A DNA stretch of 64,000 nucleotides. Source: Oscillospiraceae bacterium. Its GTDB lineage: Bacteria; Bacillota; Clostridia; Oscillospirales; Oscillospiraceae. Positions 51,767-60,500 of the stretch are shown here, one piece after another. Positions within the stretch are counted from its first letter, which is position 1; every line of letters starts with the position of its first letter. The stretch is taken from assembly GCA_015068325.1 (NCBI GenBank), contig SVKQ01000015.1:124001-188000 (forward strand), given 5' to 3'. A model generated the notes under the pieces. It did not search any database and was not told the DNA's origin. It saw nothing but the letters and a program-made list of their open reading frames with translations. Both the position numbers and the translations under genes were made by a program.

Positions 51767-51969
51767 GTATGATCCTCCTTAAAGGTTATTGGTCGACATA
51801 GTTCAATCCGCATTGGGAACGGACCGCTTGCTCTGCCGACGTAACCCGTCCGCCTTACGCAAGTCAGCGGACCGTGGGTTGCAAGCATGTTTATATTGTG
51901 TACCGCGTGCGTCAGGCGGCGGGGACTCGGCTTGAGATGCGCTGTAATGCTATAATTGTATATAATGTG
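51767..51969 (-). promoter_or_regulatory. Structured leader between rpsJ and rplC
   Basis: This 203-base gap is unusually long for the operon. On the minus strand it holds an 11-bp helix, AACCC-(ACG bulge)-GTCCGC pairing with GCGGAC-GGGTT (about 51845-51882). AT-rich sequence just after rpsJ could hold a weak promoter but no clear pair was found. A ribosomal-protein-binding leader controlling rplC onward is possible. Confidence 0.4.
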
Positions 51970-52278
51970 TTACAGCTTGATCTCGATCTCCACGCCAGCG
52001 GGCAGGTCCAGGGCCATCAGGGCCTCCACCGTCTTGGGAGTGGACTTGGTGATGTCGATGAGTCGCTTGTGGGTGCGGCGCTCGAACTGCTCACGGCTGT
52101 CCTTGTACTTGTGGGTCGCACGCAGGATGGTAACGACCTCTTTCTTGGTGGGCAGAGGAATGGGGCCGGACACAGCAGCGCCAGTACGCTTGGCGGTCTC
52201 CACGATCTTCTCTGCGCTCTGGTCGATGACCTGGTGGTCATAGGCCTTCAGACGAATGCGAATCATTTGCTTTGCCAT
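51970..52278 (-). CDS. rpsJ: 30S ribosomal protein S10
   Basis: A 102-residue S10, first gene of the ribosomal superoperon and also NusE, a transcription antitermination factor. Seen: [20 protein letters not shown] and [28 protein letters not shown] 52278 follows GGAGG; the tuf/fus genes often found upstream are not here. Confidence 0.99.
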   Translation of the reverse strand: MAKQMIRIRLKAYDHQVIDQSAEKIVETAKRTGAAVSGPIPLPTKKEVVTILRATHKYKDSREQFERRTHKRLIDITKSTPKTVEALMALDLPAGVEIEIKL

Positions 52279-52572
52279 TTGGTTTGTTCCTCCATCTTTT
52301 TCGTACGGTTTTTTCTCTGACCTACTGCCGTACGGCGAGAGCTTTCTCTGCACGCTCATCCGTGCGTATCATTCCGACTCATAAGAAACACCGGCACAAT
52401 CCGGCCGGTGTCTCTTATGGCGCAGCGATCTACGCTGGCGCACAGGATTCTCTCAGCCGCCCGATTATCGGACATACTCCCCGGAAGTTACCTCCTTGCA
52501 GAGCAATCTCCCGGTTCATCGCAGTTGCAAACGCCCCCGGGTGTGTACCACCTCGGACACGCGTGCCCAATA
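52279..52572 (-). promoter_or_regulatory. Long structured 5' leader of the S10 operon
   Basis: About 290 bases separate the predicted promoter from rpsJ. The strongest structure is at 52380-52419: a 15-bp hairpin (CATAAGA, mismatch, ACACCGGC, 8-base loop) with no T-run. A second helix may involve the CCGGGGG and ACCGGGAG segments near 52510-52545. I recognise no known riboswitch. Feedback control by a ribosomal protein, as for other S10 leaders, is the likely purpose. No gene is seen. Confidence 0.5.
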
Positions 52573-52601
52573 ATGATAAAAGAAAATCCCCTCGTTGTCA
52601 A
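52573..52601 (-). promoter_or_regulatory. Predicted S10 operon promoter overlapping the proS terminator
   Basis: A perfect -35 TTGACA (52596-52601), 17 bases, then -10 TATCAT (52573-52578). The -35 lies in the loop of the terminator hairpin at 52581-52612, so the end of one transcription unit and the start of the next share DNA. Confidence 0.65.
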
Positions 52602-52612
52602 GGGGATTTTCT
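52581..52612 (-). terminator. proS terminator
   Basis: A 12-bp stem AGAAAATCCCCT/AGGGGATTTTCT with an 8-base loop, followed by TTTA on the minus strand. Confidence 0.8.
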
Positions 52613-52679
52613 CTTGTTTTTCTAAAAATTTGCAGAAAATTTCGTGGGGATGCACAAACTTGAAGAGTTCTTCCAGAAT

Positions 52680-52837
52680 TCTGCCGCAGCGGCGGAAACT
52701 GCTTCATCGTAATTTCTGACGACATGTGTGTCAGAAATTCCCCCTCGCAGACCACGCAGTGTGCGAGTACAAGTGAGTGCGCAGGGCGGTCTGCAGATCC
52801 ATCTCGCCCAAAAGCTGAGGATTTTGGGCAAGGAGGA
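52680..52837 (-). repeat. Hairpin-rich intergenic segment after proS (possible repeat copy B)
   Basis: Directly after the proS stop come GCCCAAAA/TTTTGGGC (52806-52829, 8-base loop) and, further on, a 10-bp hairpin AATTTCTGAC/GTCAGAAATT (52711-52739). Between them lie GCGCAC, CACACTGCG and GAGGGGGAAT in the order also seen after secA (10130-10275). An open frame of 69 codons crosses it but starts with TTG inside the hairpin and shows no domain, so I do not call a gene. It could be a dispersed repeat or a small structured RNA. Confidence 0.45.
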
Positions 52838-54277
52838 TCAATACGCCACGCCCCAGTAGATATCGGTGGTGCACTCCTTGCCGCACACGGGGCATCTTCC
52901 CACGGTGCCGGACTGGTCAAAGGGCATGCAGCGGCTGGATACACCAGCCTTCTCCTTCATGGCCAACTCGCATTCCAAACTGCCGCACCATTTGGTGCGG
53001 GCAAATCCTCCCCGGCCCTCGGCCATGGCCTTGACCTCCTCCCAGGAGGTCATGTCGAAGCAGTTCTCCTCCAGGTTCCGGGAGGCCATGTCGTACAGGT
53101 TGTCGTGGACCTGCTGCAGCAGATCGGCCACGGCGCTCTCCAAATCGGCCAACGGCACGAAGGTCTTCTCGCCGGTGTCGCGGCGGGCGATGCAGCACTG
53201 CTCTTTCTCGATATCCCGGGGCCCGATCTCCACCCGCAGAGGCACACCCTTCATCTCATACTGGGCGAACTTCCAGCCAGCGGACTGCTCGCTGTCATCG
53301 ATCATGACCCGCAGGCCCGCGGCGGTGAGCCGCTCCTTCAGGGCCGCGGCGGCCTCCAGCACGCCGGGCTTATGCTGGGCGATGGGGAGCACCACCACCT
53401 GCGTGGGAGCGATGGCGGGCGGCAGCACCAGGCCGTTGTTGTCGGAGTGGGTCATGATGACCGCACCGATCAGGCGGCTGCTGGCGCCCCAAGAGGTCTG
53501 GAACGGATACTGCAGGGTGTTGTCCCGGCCGGTAAAGGTCACGTCGTAGGCCCGGGCAAACTTGTCGCCGAAATAGTGGCTGGTGCCGGACTGGAGGGCC
53601 TTGTGGTCTTTCATCATGCACTCGATGGTGTAGGTAGCCTCGGCGCCGGCGAACTTCTCCTTATCGGTCTTGCGGCCCTTGACCACCGGCATGGCCAGCG
53701 CATCGCGGCAGAAGTCGGCATAGCAGTTCAGCTGCTGCTCCGTCTCCGCCTGGGCCTCCTCCGCCGTCTCGTGGATGGTATGGCCCTCCTGCCACCAGAA
53801 CTCACGGCTGCGCAGGAAGGGGCGGGTGGTCTTCTCCCATCGGATTACGCTGCACCACTGGTTGTAGAGCATGGGCAGCTGCCGCCAGGTGTGGAGCACA
53901 TGGGCAAAGTGGTCGCTGAACATAGTCTCGGAGGTGGGGCGGAACGCCAATCGCTCCTCCAGCTTCTCGCTGCCGCCGTGGGTGACCCAGGCCACCTCCG
54001 GAGCAAAGCCCTCCACCAGCTCCCCCTCCTTCTTCAGCAGGCTCTCGGGGATCAGTACCGGCATAGCCACGTTCTCATGTCCCGTCTTTTTGAACTCGGC
54101 GTCCATCAGCCGCTGGATGTTTTCCCAGATGGCATAGCCATAGGGGCGCAGGATCAGGAACCCTTTAACGCTGGAATAGTCTACCAGCTCCGCCTTCAGG
54201 CAGATATCTGTATACCACTTGGCAAAATCCTCCTCCATGGGAGTGATCGCATCCACTTTTCTCTGATCGTTGGCCAT
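52838..54277 (-). CDS. proS: Prolyl-tRNA synthetase, archaeal/eukaryotic type
   Basis: A 479-residue class II synthetase charging tRNA-Pro. It is the short form lacking the INS editing domain between motifs 2 and 3. Seen: motif 2 region RWEKTTRPFLRSREFWWQEGH, motif 3 region SSRLIGAVIMTHSDNNGLVLPP, the anticodon-binding domain, and a C-terminal zinc-like domain (RCPVCGKECTT) ending in a terminal Tyr (WGVAY) as in the archaeal-type family. The leader is too short for a T-box. The promoter at 54336-54364 overlaps the ansA stop. Confidence 0.96.
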   Translation of the reverse strand: MANDQRKVDAITPMEEDFAKWYTDICLKAELVDYSSVKGFLILRPYGYAIWENIQRLMDAEFKKTGHENVAMPVLIPESLLKKEGELVEGFAPEVAWVTHGGSEKLEERLAFRPTSETMFSDHFAHVLHTWRQLPMLYNQWCSVIRWEKTTRPFLRSREFWWQEGHTIHETAEEAQAETEQQLNCYADFCRDALAMPVVKGRKTDKEKFAGAEATYTIECMMKDHKALQSGTSHYFGDKFARAYDVTFTGRDNTLQYPFQTSWGASSRLIGAVIMTHSDNNGLVLPPAIAPTQVVVLPIAQHKPGVLEAAAALKERLTAAGLRVMIDDSEQSAGWKFAQYEMKGVPLRVEIGPRDIEKEQCCIARRDTGEKTFVPLADLESAVADLLQQVHDNLYDMASRNLEENCFDMTSWEEVKAMAEGRGGFARTKWCGSLECELAMKEKAGVSSRCMPFDQSGTVGRCPVCGKECTTDIYWGVAY

Positions 54278-54335
54278 AAAATCTTACCTCTACCATAATA
54301 GATTGACCGCCGCAGCAGCTTGCTGTCGAATGTTA

Positions 54336-54364
54336 ATTGTATCGGCCCGACCCCCGCTTGTCAA
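54336..54364 (-). promoter_or_regulatory. proS promoter
   Basis: Perfect -35 TTGACA (54359-54364), 17-base spacer, -10 TACAAT (54336-54341). It overlaps the last codons of ansA, so proS is transcribed separately with a leader of about 50 bases. Confidence 0.78.
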
Positions 54365-55356
54365 GTCTCTGTGGCATATAAAATATCCTGCGCTACGGGG
54401 CGGTAGAACAGCTGCTCCGCCGCCCGGAAGTCCCGGGTCTGTCCCATCAGCCACATCAGCTTGCATACCGCCGCCTCGGTGGTCATGTCGTAGGCCTCCA
54501 GCAGACGCAGCGTACTCTTGAGTCGCACCCCCACGTGGTAGACCGTCAGGTCGCTGCCCTCGTTGGGCACCTGAGTGGTCATGACGATAAGCCGCCCGCG
54601 CTCTACGCCGCTGCGCAGCGACTCGTAGAGGTCATTGTACTCCGGCAGGCCGCCCACACCGAAGCTCTCGATGACCAAGCCGGCATAGCGGTCCAGCATG
54701 AAATCCAGCAGTGCCCGATCCGTGCCGGGGATCAGCTTCAGCAGCCCCACGTTGGTCTCCAGCGCATCGTAAAACACCGGCGCCGCACCGGCGGAGCAGG
54801 TCAGATACTGCAGCAGATGCTCGTCCTGTATCACCGCCAGATCCGGGTAGTTGACGCTGGAGAAGGCCTGAAAGCTCTTGGAATAGGTTTTGCGGGCGCG
54901 GGTGCCCAGGATCACTTTGCCGTTGAATACGATTTGCACGCCGCCTCCGCCGCGGCAGGCGTACAGAAAGGCGTCGGTCAGGTTGCGCTTGGAGTCAGTG
55001 CTGTCGAACCAGATGGGCTTCTGGGCGCCGGTCAGCACGATGGGCTTGGGGCAATCCTGGATCAGATAGCTGAGCGCCGCGGCGGTGTAGGCCATAGTGT
55101 CGGTGCCGTGGCTGATGACGAAGCCGTCGTAATCGGCGTAGTGCGCCCGGACCGCGCGGGCGATGCCCAGCCAGTGCTCCGGGCGGAGATTGGTGCTGTC
55201 CAGCGCATAGAGCTGGATGCAGTCCACCCGACACATCTCCCCAATCCGGGGCACGGCGGCGAGCAGCTGCTCCGTGTTCAGCTCCGGCACCAATCCCTCC
55301 GGCGTGATGTCCGAAGCGATGGTACCGCCGGTGCCGATCATCAGGATCCTCTTCAT
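54361..55356 (-). CDS. ansA: Type I L-asparaginase
   Basis: A 331-residue cytoplasmic asparaginase hydrolysing Asn to Asp and ammonia. The first catalytic Thr is in GTGGTIAS near the N-terminus and the second triad in SHGTDTMAYTAAAL. No signal peptide, matching the type I enzyme. The start at 55356 follows GAGAGGGGG; a longer frame upstream belongs to the phosphoesterase gene in another frame. It is the last gene of the ymdB-ybaK-sbcD-ansA operon. Confidence 0.92.
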   Translation of the reverse strand: MKRILMIGTGGTIASDITPEGLVPELNTEQLLAAVPRIGEMCRVDCIQLYALDSTNLRPEHWLGIARAVRAHYADYDGFVISHGTDTMAYTAAALSYLIQDCPKPIVLTGAQKPIWFDSTDSKRNLTDAFLYACRGGGGVQIVFNGKVILGTRARKTYSKSFQAFSSVNYPDLAVIQDEHLLQYLTCSAGAAPVFYDALETNVGLLKLIPGTDRALLDFMLDRYAGLVIESFGVGGLPEYNDLYESLRSGVERGRLIVMTTQVPNEGSDLTVYHVGVRLKSTLRLLEAYDMTTEAAVCKLMWLMGQTRDFRAAEQLFYRPVAQDILYATET

Positions 55357-55369
55357 GGCGCGCCCCCTC

Positions 55370-56458
55370 TCACATATCCCGGTTATCCATGGCGGCCAAA
55401 CCGAAGCGCACCGCCTGCTCGATCTGCCGGCGGCCGTCCTCGTCCGCCGTCTCATAGTCCGCCCGCAGCTTCTGCAGAAACAGCCCCCGCAGAGAGTCGT
55501 CGCCGCAGTGGGCCCAGATGTCCTGCTTCATGCGAGTCTGATCCCGCACCTCCAGCGCGTAAAAGCGGTCCGCCAGTTCCTGCCGCAGCCGCTCTGTCCG
55601 GATGGGCTCCGCCGTCTCCCCGGTTAACATAATGCGGTAGATGTCCCGCTCCGTATCCCGTGGCAACCGGTTGGCTACGGCGGCCAGCGGATCGCTGTCC
55701 GTCACGTCCACGGTGAGGATCTCATAGCGCCGCCGGCCAAAGGGCACGAATTGCAGCGCCGCGCGGCCTGGCTCCACCGTGCCGCACAACACACCCTTCT
55801 CCCCCAACTCGTCAAAGCCGCGTCCCTCCGGGCAGCCGGGGTAGGCATAATATGTACGTCCGGCCCGCAGCACGCCGGAAAAGGCGTGCTGATGGCCCAG
55901 CGCCGCATAATCCACACCGGCCCGCTGCAGCTGCTCCGCATTCAGCGGTCGGTAGACGCTCTCGCGCCCCCCCAGATCGCCGTGGAGCACCAGCAGATGT
56001 GTCCGCCCATCGTCCGGAGCGGTAAAGCCGTCCAGCACCGCGCCGTCCGCCCCGGTGGGGGCGGTGAAGGCCGCGCCCCAAACGCAGCAGTCATACTGGG
56101 GAAAATCCAATGCAGTCAGCTTGTCCTCTGTAAACACATGGACGTTTTCCGGCCACAGGATGCGGCCGTAGGCGCCGGCGGGATCATACCAGTCGTGGTT
56201 GCCCGGGGCGATGACCACATGGCCGTCAAAGCGTCCCAACGCCAGCGCCAGATCCTCACCGGTCTGGCTGAAGATATCGTCAGAGTCAAACAGATCGCCG
56301 GCGAGCAGCATTAGCTGCACGCCCTGCTCATTGCCGTAGTCCGCCAGGCGGCTCACCAGTTGGCGGCTCTCCTGCCGCCGCTGCCGGGCCTGCTCCTCGC
56401 CCAAAGCGCCGAAGGCGCTGTCCAGATGGAAATCCGCCGCGTGCAGGATCCTGACCAT
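55370..56458 (-). CDS. SbcD/YhaO-like metallophosphoesterase (DNA repair exonuclease family)
   Basis: A 362-residue calcineurin-like phosphoesterase. Metal-ligand motifs in order: HAADFHLD, AGDLFD, APGNHDWY, LHGDLG and GHQHAF. This is the SbcD/Mre11-like arrangement of YhaO proteins, nucleases usually paired with an SbcC/YhaN ATPase; none is adjacent here. The start may be ATG 56458 (GGAGG seven bases upstream) or the ATG at 56461; both overlap or abut the ybaK stop. Confidence 0.82.
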   Translation of the reverse strand: MVRILHAADFHLDSAFGALGEEQARQRRQESRQLVSRLADYGNEQGVQLMLLAGDLFDSDDIFSQTGEDLALALGRFDGHVVIAPGNHDWYDPAGAYGRILWPENVHVFTEDKLTALDFPQYDCCVWGAAFTAPTGADGAVLDGFTAPDDGRTHLLVLHGDLGGRESVYRPLNAEQLQRAGVDYAALGHQHAFSGVLRAGRTYYAYPGCPEGRGFDELGEKGVLCGTVEPGRAALQFVPFGRRRYEILTVDVTDSDPLAAVANRLPRDTERDIYRIMLTGETAEPIRTERLRQELADRFYALEVRDQTRMKQDIWAHCGDDSLRGLFLQKLRADYETADEDGRRQIEQAVRFGLAAMDNRDM

Positions 56459-56949
56459 CATGCTTCCTCCCCGCTCTGCCACGCCTTGCACACGTCGATC
56501 CACTCTTTGAAATTCGCCCCACAGCACCGCTCCAGTTCCTCGCAGGTCAGTTCGATGGCGGAGGAGGCGCTTCCCACCGCCGGGAACACCGTGTCGAACC
56601 GACGCAGGGATACGTCCAGATACGTCTCCACCTCCGGCGGCAGTGCAAAGGGGCACACGCCGCCCACGGCATGGCCGGTCCGCTCCAGAGCCTCGTCCGC
56701 CGTCAACATTTTAGCCTTGATGCGGAACTGCTGTTTGTACTTGCCGTTGTCCACCTTGGCGTCTCCGGCGGCCACCACTAGGATGGTTCTGTCCTCTGCA
56801 CGGAAGCTCAGCGTCTTGGCGATCCGGGCGCCCTCCACGCCCAGCGCCAGCGCCGCCAGCTCCACCGTGGCGCTGGACATGTCAAACTCCTGTATCCGGC
56901 CGGCCACACCGAAGCTCTTCAGGTATTCTCTCGCTTTTTCAATAGACAT
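56458..56949 (-). CDS. YbaK/ProXp-family aminoacyl-tRNA deacylase
   Basis: A 163-residue YbaK/EbsC-family protein, which hydrolyses mischarged tRNAs, typically Cys-tRNA-Pro. Seen: KTLSFRAEDRTILVVAAGDAKVD (with the Lys and Gly-Asp-Ala region of the active site) and AVGGVCPFALPPEV, the GGVxP signature. The nearby ProRS lacks an editing domain, so a free-standing editor is expected. Start ATG 56949 is six bases from GAGGGG; the ATG at 56955 would abut it. Confidence 0.9.
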   Translation of the reverse strand: MSIEKAREYLKSFGVAGRIQEFDMSSATVELAALALGVEGARIAKTLSFRAEDRTILVVAAGDAKVDNGKYKQQFRIKAKMLTADEALERTGHAVGGVCPFALPPEVETYLDVSLRRFDTVFPAVGSASSAIELTCEELERCCGANFKEWIDVCKAWQSGEEA

Positions 56950-56964
56950 ATCCATCCCCTCTTT

Positions 56965-57741
56965 TTATCGAATGTCTACCCGCTCCGCTGCCGTGCACAA
57001 ACCGGTGGCGTCGTCCAAGGTGAAGATACAGCCCTGAGCCTTGCAGGGGCCCTCCGCCGCGCGGTAGCGTCCCGGCAGGCCGCCCAGAAAGCTTTCGATG
57101 GATTGCTCGGGCCGGATGCCCAGCACCGACTCGATGGGTCCGGTCATGCCCAGGTCGGTGATGTAGCCCGTCCCGCTGGGGAACACACGCTCATCGGCGG
57201 TGGGCACGTGGGTGTGGGTGCCCCACAGCGCGCTGACACGGCCATCCAGATAGTAGGCCATCGCCAGCTTCTCGCTGGTGGCCTCGGCGTGGAAATCCAC
57301 CAGTGTAAAAGTGGGCCTGTCGTCCCTCGCCAGCAGTCTGTCCGCCGTGGTGAAGGGATCGGCGGCCTTCCAGTCCAGGTCGCAGCGGCCGATCAGGTTC
57401 ATAACGCCGATCCGAATGTGGCCGCAGTCGTACACGCCCCAGCCACGGCCCGGCACCCGGGCGGAAAAGTTGGCCGGCCGCAGGATGTAACGGTTTTCAT
57501 CCGCGTAGTCGGCAATCTGCACCCGTCCCCAGGCGTGGTTGCCCAGAGTGATCACGTCCGCGCCGGCGGCGAACAGTCCGTCCGCCTGCTCCGGCGTCAA
57601 GCCCACGCCGGACACATTCTCCCCGTTGATGACGGTGAAGGCAATATTCTTCAGTTTCTTGAAGGCCGGCAGGTGCTTTTGCAGGTGGCGCACGCCGCTC
57701 TCGCTGGTGACGTCCCCCAGCGCCAGAATATGATAGAGCAT
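56965..57741 (-). CDS. ymdB: YmdB-family metallophosphoesterase (2',3'-cyclic-nucleotide phosphodiesterase)
   Basis: A 258-residue TIGR00282/YmdB phosphodiesterase. In Bacillus YmdB acts on cyclic nucleotides and affects biofilm and nanotube formation. Seen: ALGDVTSESG, NGENVSGVG, LGNHAWG, DFHAEATSEK and GTHTHVPTAD, all family motifs; the second Asp of the usual GDIxG motif is replaced by Val-Thr here. It lies downstream of rny, as in Bacillus, but has its own promoter. Start ATG 57741 after AAAGGAA. Confidence 0.92.
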   Translation of the reverse strand: MLYHILALGDVTSESGVRHLQKHLPAFKKLKNIAFTVINGENVSGVGLTPEQADGLFAAGADVITLGNHAWGRVQIADYADENRYILRPANFSARVPGRGWGVYDCGHIRIGVMNLIGRCDLDWKAADPFTTADRLLARDDRPTFTLVDFHAEATSEKLAMAYYLDGRVSALWGTHTHVPTADERVFPSGTGYITDLGMTGPIESVLGIRPEQSIESFLGGLPGRYRAAEGPCKAQGCIFTLDDATGLCTAAERVDIR

Positions 57742-57792
57742 GTTGTAGTTCCTTTCCGGCAGTATTGTTTTACACATTGTGTCTTTAAGGAG

Positions 57793-57820
57793 ATTATACC
57801 ATAAAATGGCCGCCTTGCAA
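57793..57820 (-). promoter_or_regulatory. ymdB operon promoter
   Basis: -35 TTGCAA (57815-57820), 16-base spacer, perfect -10 TATAAT (57793-57798), about 50 bases from the ymdB start. Confidence 0.78.
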
Positions 57821-57856
57821 CCGCGCCTCGGGTACTTTTCGAGCAGGGCCAAACAG

Positions 57857-57880
57857 AAAAGAGCGCCCATTGGGCGCCCT
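57857..57880 (-). terminator. rny terminator
   Basis: A GC-rich stem GCGCCC/GGGCGC with a 3-base loop lies about 20 bases after the rny stop, followed by TCTTTTCTG on the minus strand. Confidence 0.65.
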
Positions 57881-57897
57881 TTCCGGATCGACATTGT

Positions 57898-59451
57898 TTA
57901 CTTGGCGTACTCCACGACCTTGGTCTCGCGCAGCACGTGGACCTTGATCTGGCCGGGATACTCCAGTTCGTTCTCGATGCGCTTGGCCAACTCCCGGGCC
58001 AGGATGACCATGTCGTCCTCGCTGACCTGCTCGGGCTTGACCATCACGCGCACCTCGCGGCCGGCCTGGATGGCATAGCTCTTCTCAACGCCGGGATAGG
58101 TTCCGGTGATCTCCTCCAGCTTCTCCAGACGCTTGATATAGTTCTCCAGGTTCTCGCGGCGGGCACCGGGGCGGGCGGCGGAGATGGCGTCGGCCGCCTG
58201 CACCAAGCAGGCTACCAGCGTCTTGCACTCAACGTCGCCATGATGGGCCTGCACCGCGTGGATGATGTCCTCTTTCTCCTTGTACTTGCGCAGATACTCC
58301 ACGCCCAGGGCCACATGTGTGCCCTCGAACTCGTGGTCCAGCGCCTTGCCGATGTCGTGCAGCAGTCCGGCCCGCTTGGCGGCGTGGACGTCGGCGCCCA
58401 GCTCGGCGGCCATCATGCCGGCGATGTGGGACACCTCAATGGAGTGCTGCAGCACATTCTGGCCGTAGCTGGTGCGGTAGTGGAGCTTGCCCAGCAGCTT
58501 CTGCAGCTCGGGATGCAGGCTTCGCACGCCGGTCTCCAGTACGGCGCGCTCCCCCTCGGAGCGGATAACGCCGTCCACCTCGCGGCGGGCCTTCTCCACC
58601 ATCTCCTCGATGTGGGTGGGATGGATGCGTCCGTCGGCGATCAGCTTGGTCAGAGCCAGACGGGCCACCTCGCGGCGGACCGGCTCAAAGCAGGACACAG
58701 TGATGGCCTCGGGCGTATCGTCGATGATCAGATCCGCACCGGTCAGGGTCTCCAGCGTGCGGATGTTGCGGCCTTCGCGGCCGATGATGCGGCCCTTCAT
58801 CTCGTCATTGGGCAGGGGTACCACACTGACGGTGATTTCAGCCACATGATCGGCGGCACAGCGCTGGATGGCGGTGGCGACGATCTCGCGTGCGCGCTGA
58901 TCGGCCTCCTCACGGGCACGGGCCTCGATCTCCTTGATCTTAAGGGCGGTCTCATGGGTCACGTCGGCTTCCACCTGCTCAATGAGATAGGCCTTGGCCT
59001 GCTCAGCGGTGAAGCCAGAGATGCGCTCCAGCATCTCGGTCTGGCTGCGCTTGATGAGCCGGATCTCCTCCTGCTCTTTCTCGGCGGCGGCGTGCTTGGC
59101 AGCCAGCGCCTCCTCCTTGCGTTCGATGGACTCGGTCTTGCGGTCGATGTTCTCTTCTTTCTGCTGCAGTCTGCGCTCCTGCTTCTGCAGGTCGGCGCGG
59201 CGCTCCTTGACTTCCTTCTCGTATTCATTTCGAGAGCGCAGGATCTCCTCCTTGGCTTCCACCAGGGCCTCGCGTTTCTTGCTCTCAGCGTTCTTGATGG
59301 CTTCGTTGACGATACGAAGCGCTTCCTCCTCCGCGTCAGCGATCTTGCGCTCGTCGCGCTTCGCCTTCTGCTGATGGATCAGAATACAAGCCAGGATGCC
59401 AAGCCCGAACGCCGCGACCGCCATGACGATGGCGATCCAAAGTTCGATCAT
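57898..59451 (-). CDS. rny: Ribonuclease Y
   Basis: A 517-residue endoribonuclease that starts mRNA decay in Firmicutes at the membrane. Seen: an N-terminal membrane helix (residues 2-24), a long charged coiled coil (about 30-200), a KH domain with [15 protein letters not shown], and an HD domain with catalytic HDIGKA. Length matches the family. The promoter at 59592-59620 has perfect -35 and good -10. It is followed by a terminator and then the ymdB operon. Confidence 0.97.
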   Translation of the reverse strand: MIELWIAIVMAVAAFGLGILACILIHQQKAKRDERKIADAEEEALRIVNEAIKNAESKKREALVEAKEEILRSRNEYEKEVKERRADLQKQERRLQQKEENIDRKTESIERKEEALAAKHAAAEKEQEEIRLIKRSQTEMLERISGFTAEQAKAYLIEQVEADVTHETALKIKEIEARAREEADQRAREIVATAIQRCAADHVAEITVSVVPLPNDEMKGRIIGREGRNIRTLETLTGADLIIDDTPEAITVSCFEPVRREVARLALTKLIADGRIHPTHIEEMVEKARREVDGVIRSEGERAVLETGVRSLHPELQKLLGKLHYRTSYGQNVLQHSIEVSHIAGMMAAELGADVHAAKRAGLLHDIGKALDHEFEGTHVALGVEYLRKYKEKEDIIHAVQAHHGDVECKTLVACLVQAADAISAARPGARRENLENYIKRLEKLEEITGTYPGVEKSYAIQAGREVRVMVKPEQVSEDDMVILARELAKRIENELEYPGQIKVHVLRETKVVEYAK

Positions 59452-59591
59452 TGGTTTCCTCCTGACAGTTTTTTGGGGTGTATCAAAACGGCTGTCCGTT
59501 CAACATGTAGAAAATAATCGAAAGACTCCCCTGAAACCGGCGCGGGCCAAGCTGTGCGCCGGTTTATATCTTCCGATAATAATCCTTGCTA

Positions 59592-59620
59592 ATTTTAACC
59601 GCTTTGTATAAAACTGTCAA
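59592..59620 (-). promoter_or_regulatory. rny promoter
   Basis: Perfect -35 TTGACA (59615-59620), 17-base spacer, -10 TAAAAT (59592-59597); the leader to the ATG is about 140 bases and includes an ACCGGCGC/GCGCCGGT hairpin. Confidence 0.8.
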
Positions 59621-59648
59621 GATGCAACTGCAAAAATTGTGACTTTTC

Positions 59649-60392
59649 CTATATCCGGATATATTCAGCGGAGGCATAGCCCTGTATGCCGTTGTAGGTC
59701 ACGGTGTACCACCCGTTCCACCGGCCGCACACGGTGACGGCGGCCCCGTTGGGCATGCGCTCCAGAACGGGACTGTCGGTGGACGGGCCGCCCCGCAGGT
59801 TCAGCGCGCCGCCCCGGGTGACCACTGTGGCCGGCTGGTCCAGGCACACCTCCACAAACGGGATACCGAAATACGCGGCCAGGGCCTGTACCAGCGCACG
59901 GGCAATGGTCACCACGCTGCTCTCGATCCACAGGGCGTCGGCCACATTGTCGTGATAGCCGATCTCCACCAGCACCGCCGGCATGCGGGGCTGACGCACC
60001 TCGCCCAGCGCGGTGGTGGCGCGGATGTTGACCCGCTCCGGCAGCGGATAGATCTGCCGCAGCTCATCGACGATCAGCTGTGCGCCCCGCCGGCCGTTGG
60101 AGGAGGTGGGGTAATAGAAGGCAATGATCCCGCGGACACTCCCTTCGCTGGCGCCGTCGCCGGAGGCGTTGGAGTGCAGCGCCAGATAGAAGTCGTAGTT
60201 CCCCTGATTTCCCAACCGGATGGAACTGACAGCGGTCATCTCCGGCGTGTTGCGGCCATAGGTGATGCCACTGGCACGCAGGTACGGCTCCATGGCGTCG
60301 GCGATCTGGTTCATCCAGTACTCCTCACTGCCGCTGCCGGTGATATAGGGATTGTATTCCTGTGTGGACGGGCTCAAAAAGACGCTGGGCAT
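59649..60392 (-). CDS. N-acetylmuramoyl-L-alanine amidase (Amidase_3) with C-terminal SH3 domain
   Basis: A 247-residue cell-wall amidase-like protein. Residues 1-170 form the zinc-amidase fold: LSPSTQEYN at the position of the usual DPGHG-type motif, then EEYWMNQIADAM, ALHSNAS and VEIGYHDN. Residues about 185-247 are a bacterial SH3 repeat (LNLRGGPSTDSPVLERM). Odd points: there is no signal peptide, and the first metal His is not visible, as in a clostridial subgroup that starts LSPSTQ. A lysis or spore role is possible. Start ATG 60392 after AAAGGGGAAG. Confidence 0.82.
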   Translation of the reverse strand: MPSVFLSPSTQEYNPYITGSGSEEYWMNQIADAMEPYLRASGITYGRNTPEMTAVSSIRLGNQGNYDFYLALHSNASGDGASEGSVRGIIAFYYPTSSNGRRGAQLIVDELRQIYPLPERVNIRATTALGEVRQPRMPAVLVEIGYHDNVADALWIESSVVTIARALVQALAAYFGIPFVEVCLDQPATVVTRGGALNLRGGPSTDSPVLERMPNGAAVTVCGRWNGWYTVTYNGIQGYASAEYIRI

Positions 60393-60430
60393 GGCACTTC
60401 CCCTTTCATTTTATTTTCTGCCTCAGTATA

Positions 60431-60459
60431 TGGTCTTTTCCCCGCCGGTGTGATACAAT
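60431..60459 (+). promoter_or_regulatory. Weak promoter before the RlmI-like gene
   Basis: -10 TACAAT (60454-60459) is clear; TGGTCT (60431-60436) at 17 bases is a poor -35. Confidence 0.4.
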
Positions 60460-60500
60460 GATAACTCCACGATATGTTTTTCGGAAAGGCGGATGCATCG

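Noticed and set aside
52622-52831. A 69-codon open frame after proS
   Set aside because: It starts with TTG inside a hairpin, lacks a ribosome site and covers the hairpin-rich repeat-like segment.
54278-54364. T-box riboswitch upstream of proS
   Set aside because: The leader after the predicted promoter is only about 50 bases, and no T-box sequence or antiterminator is visible.
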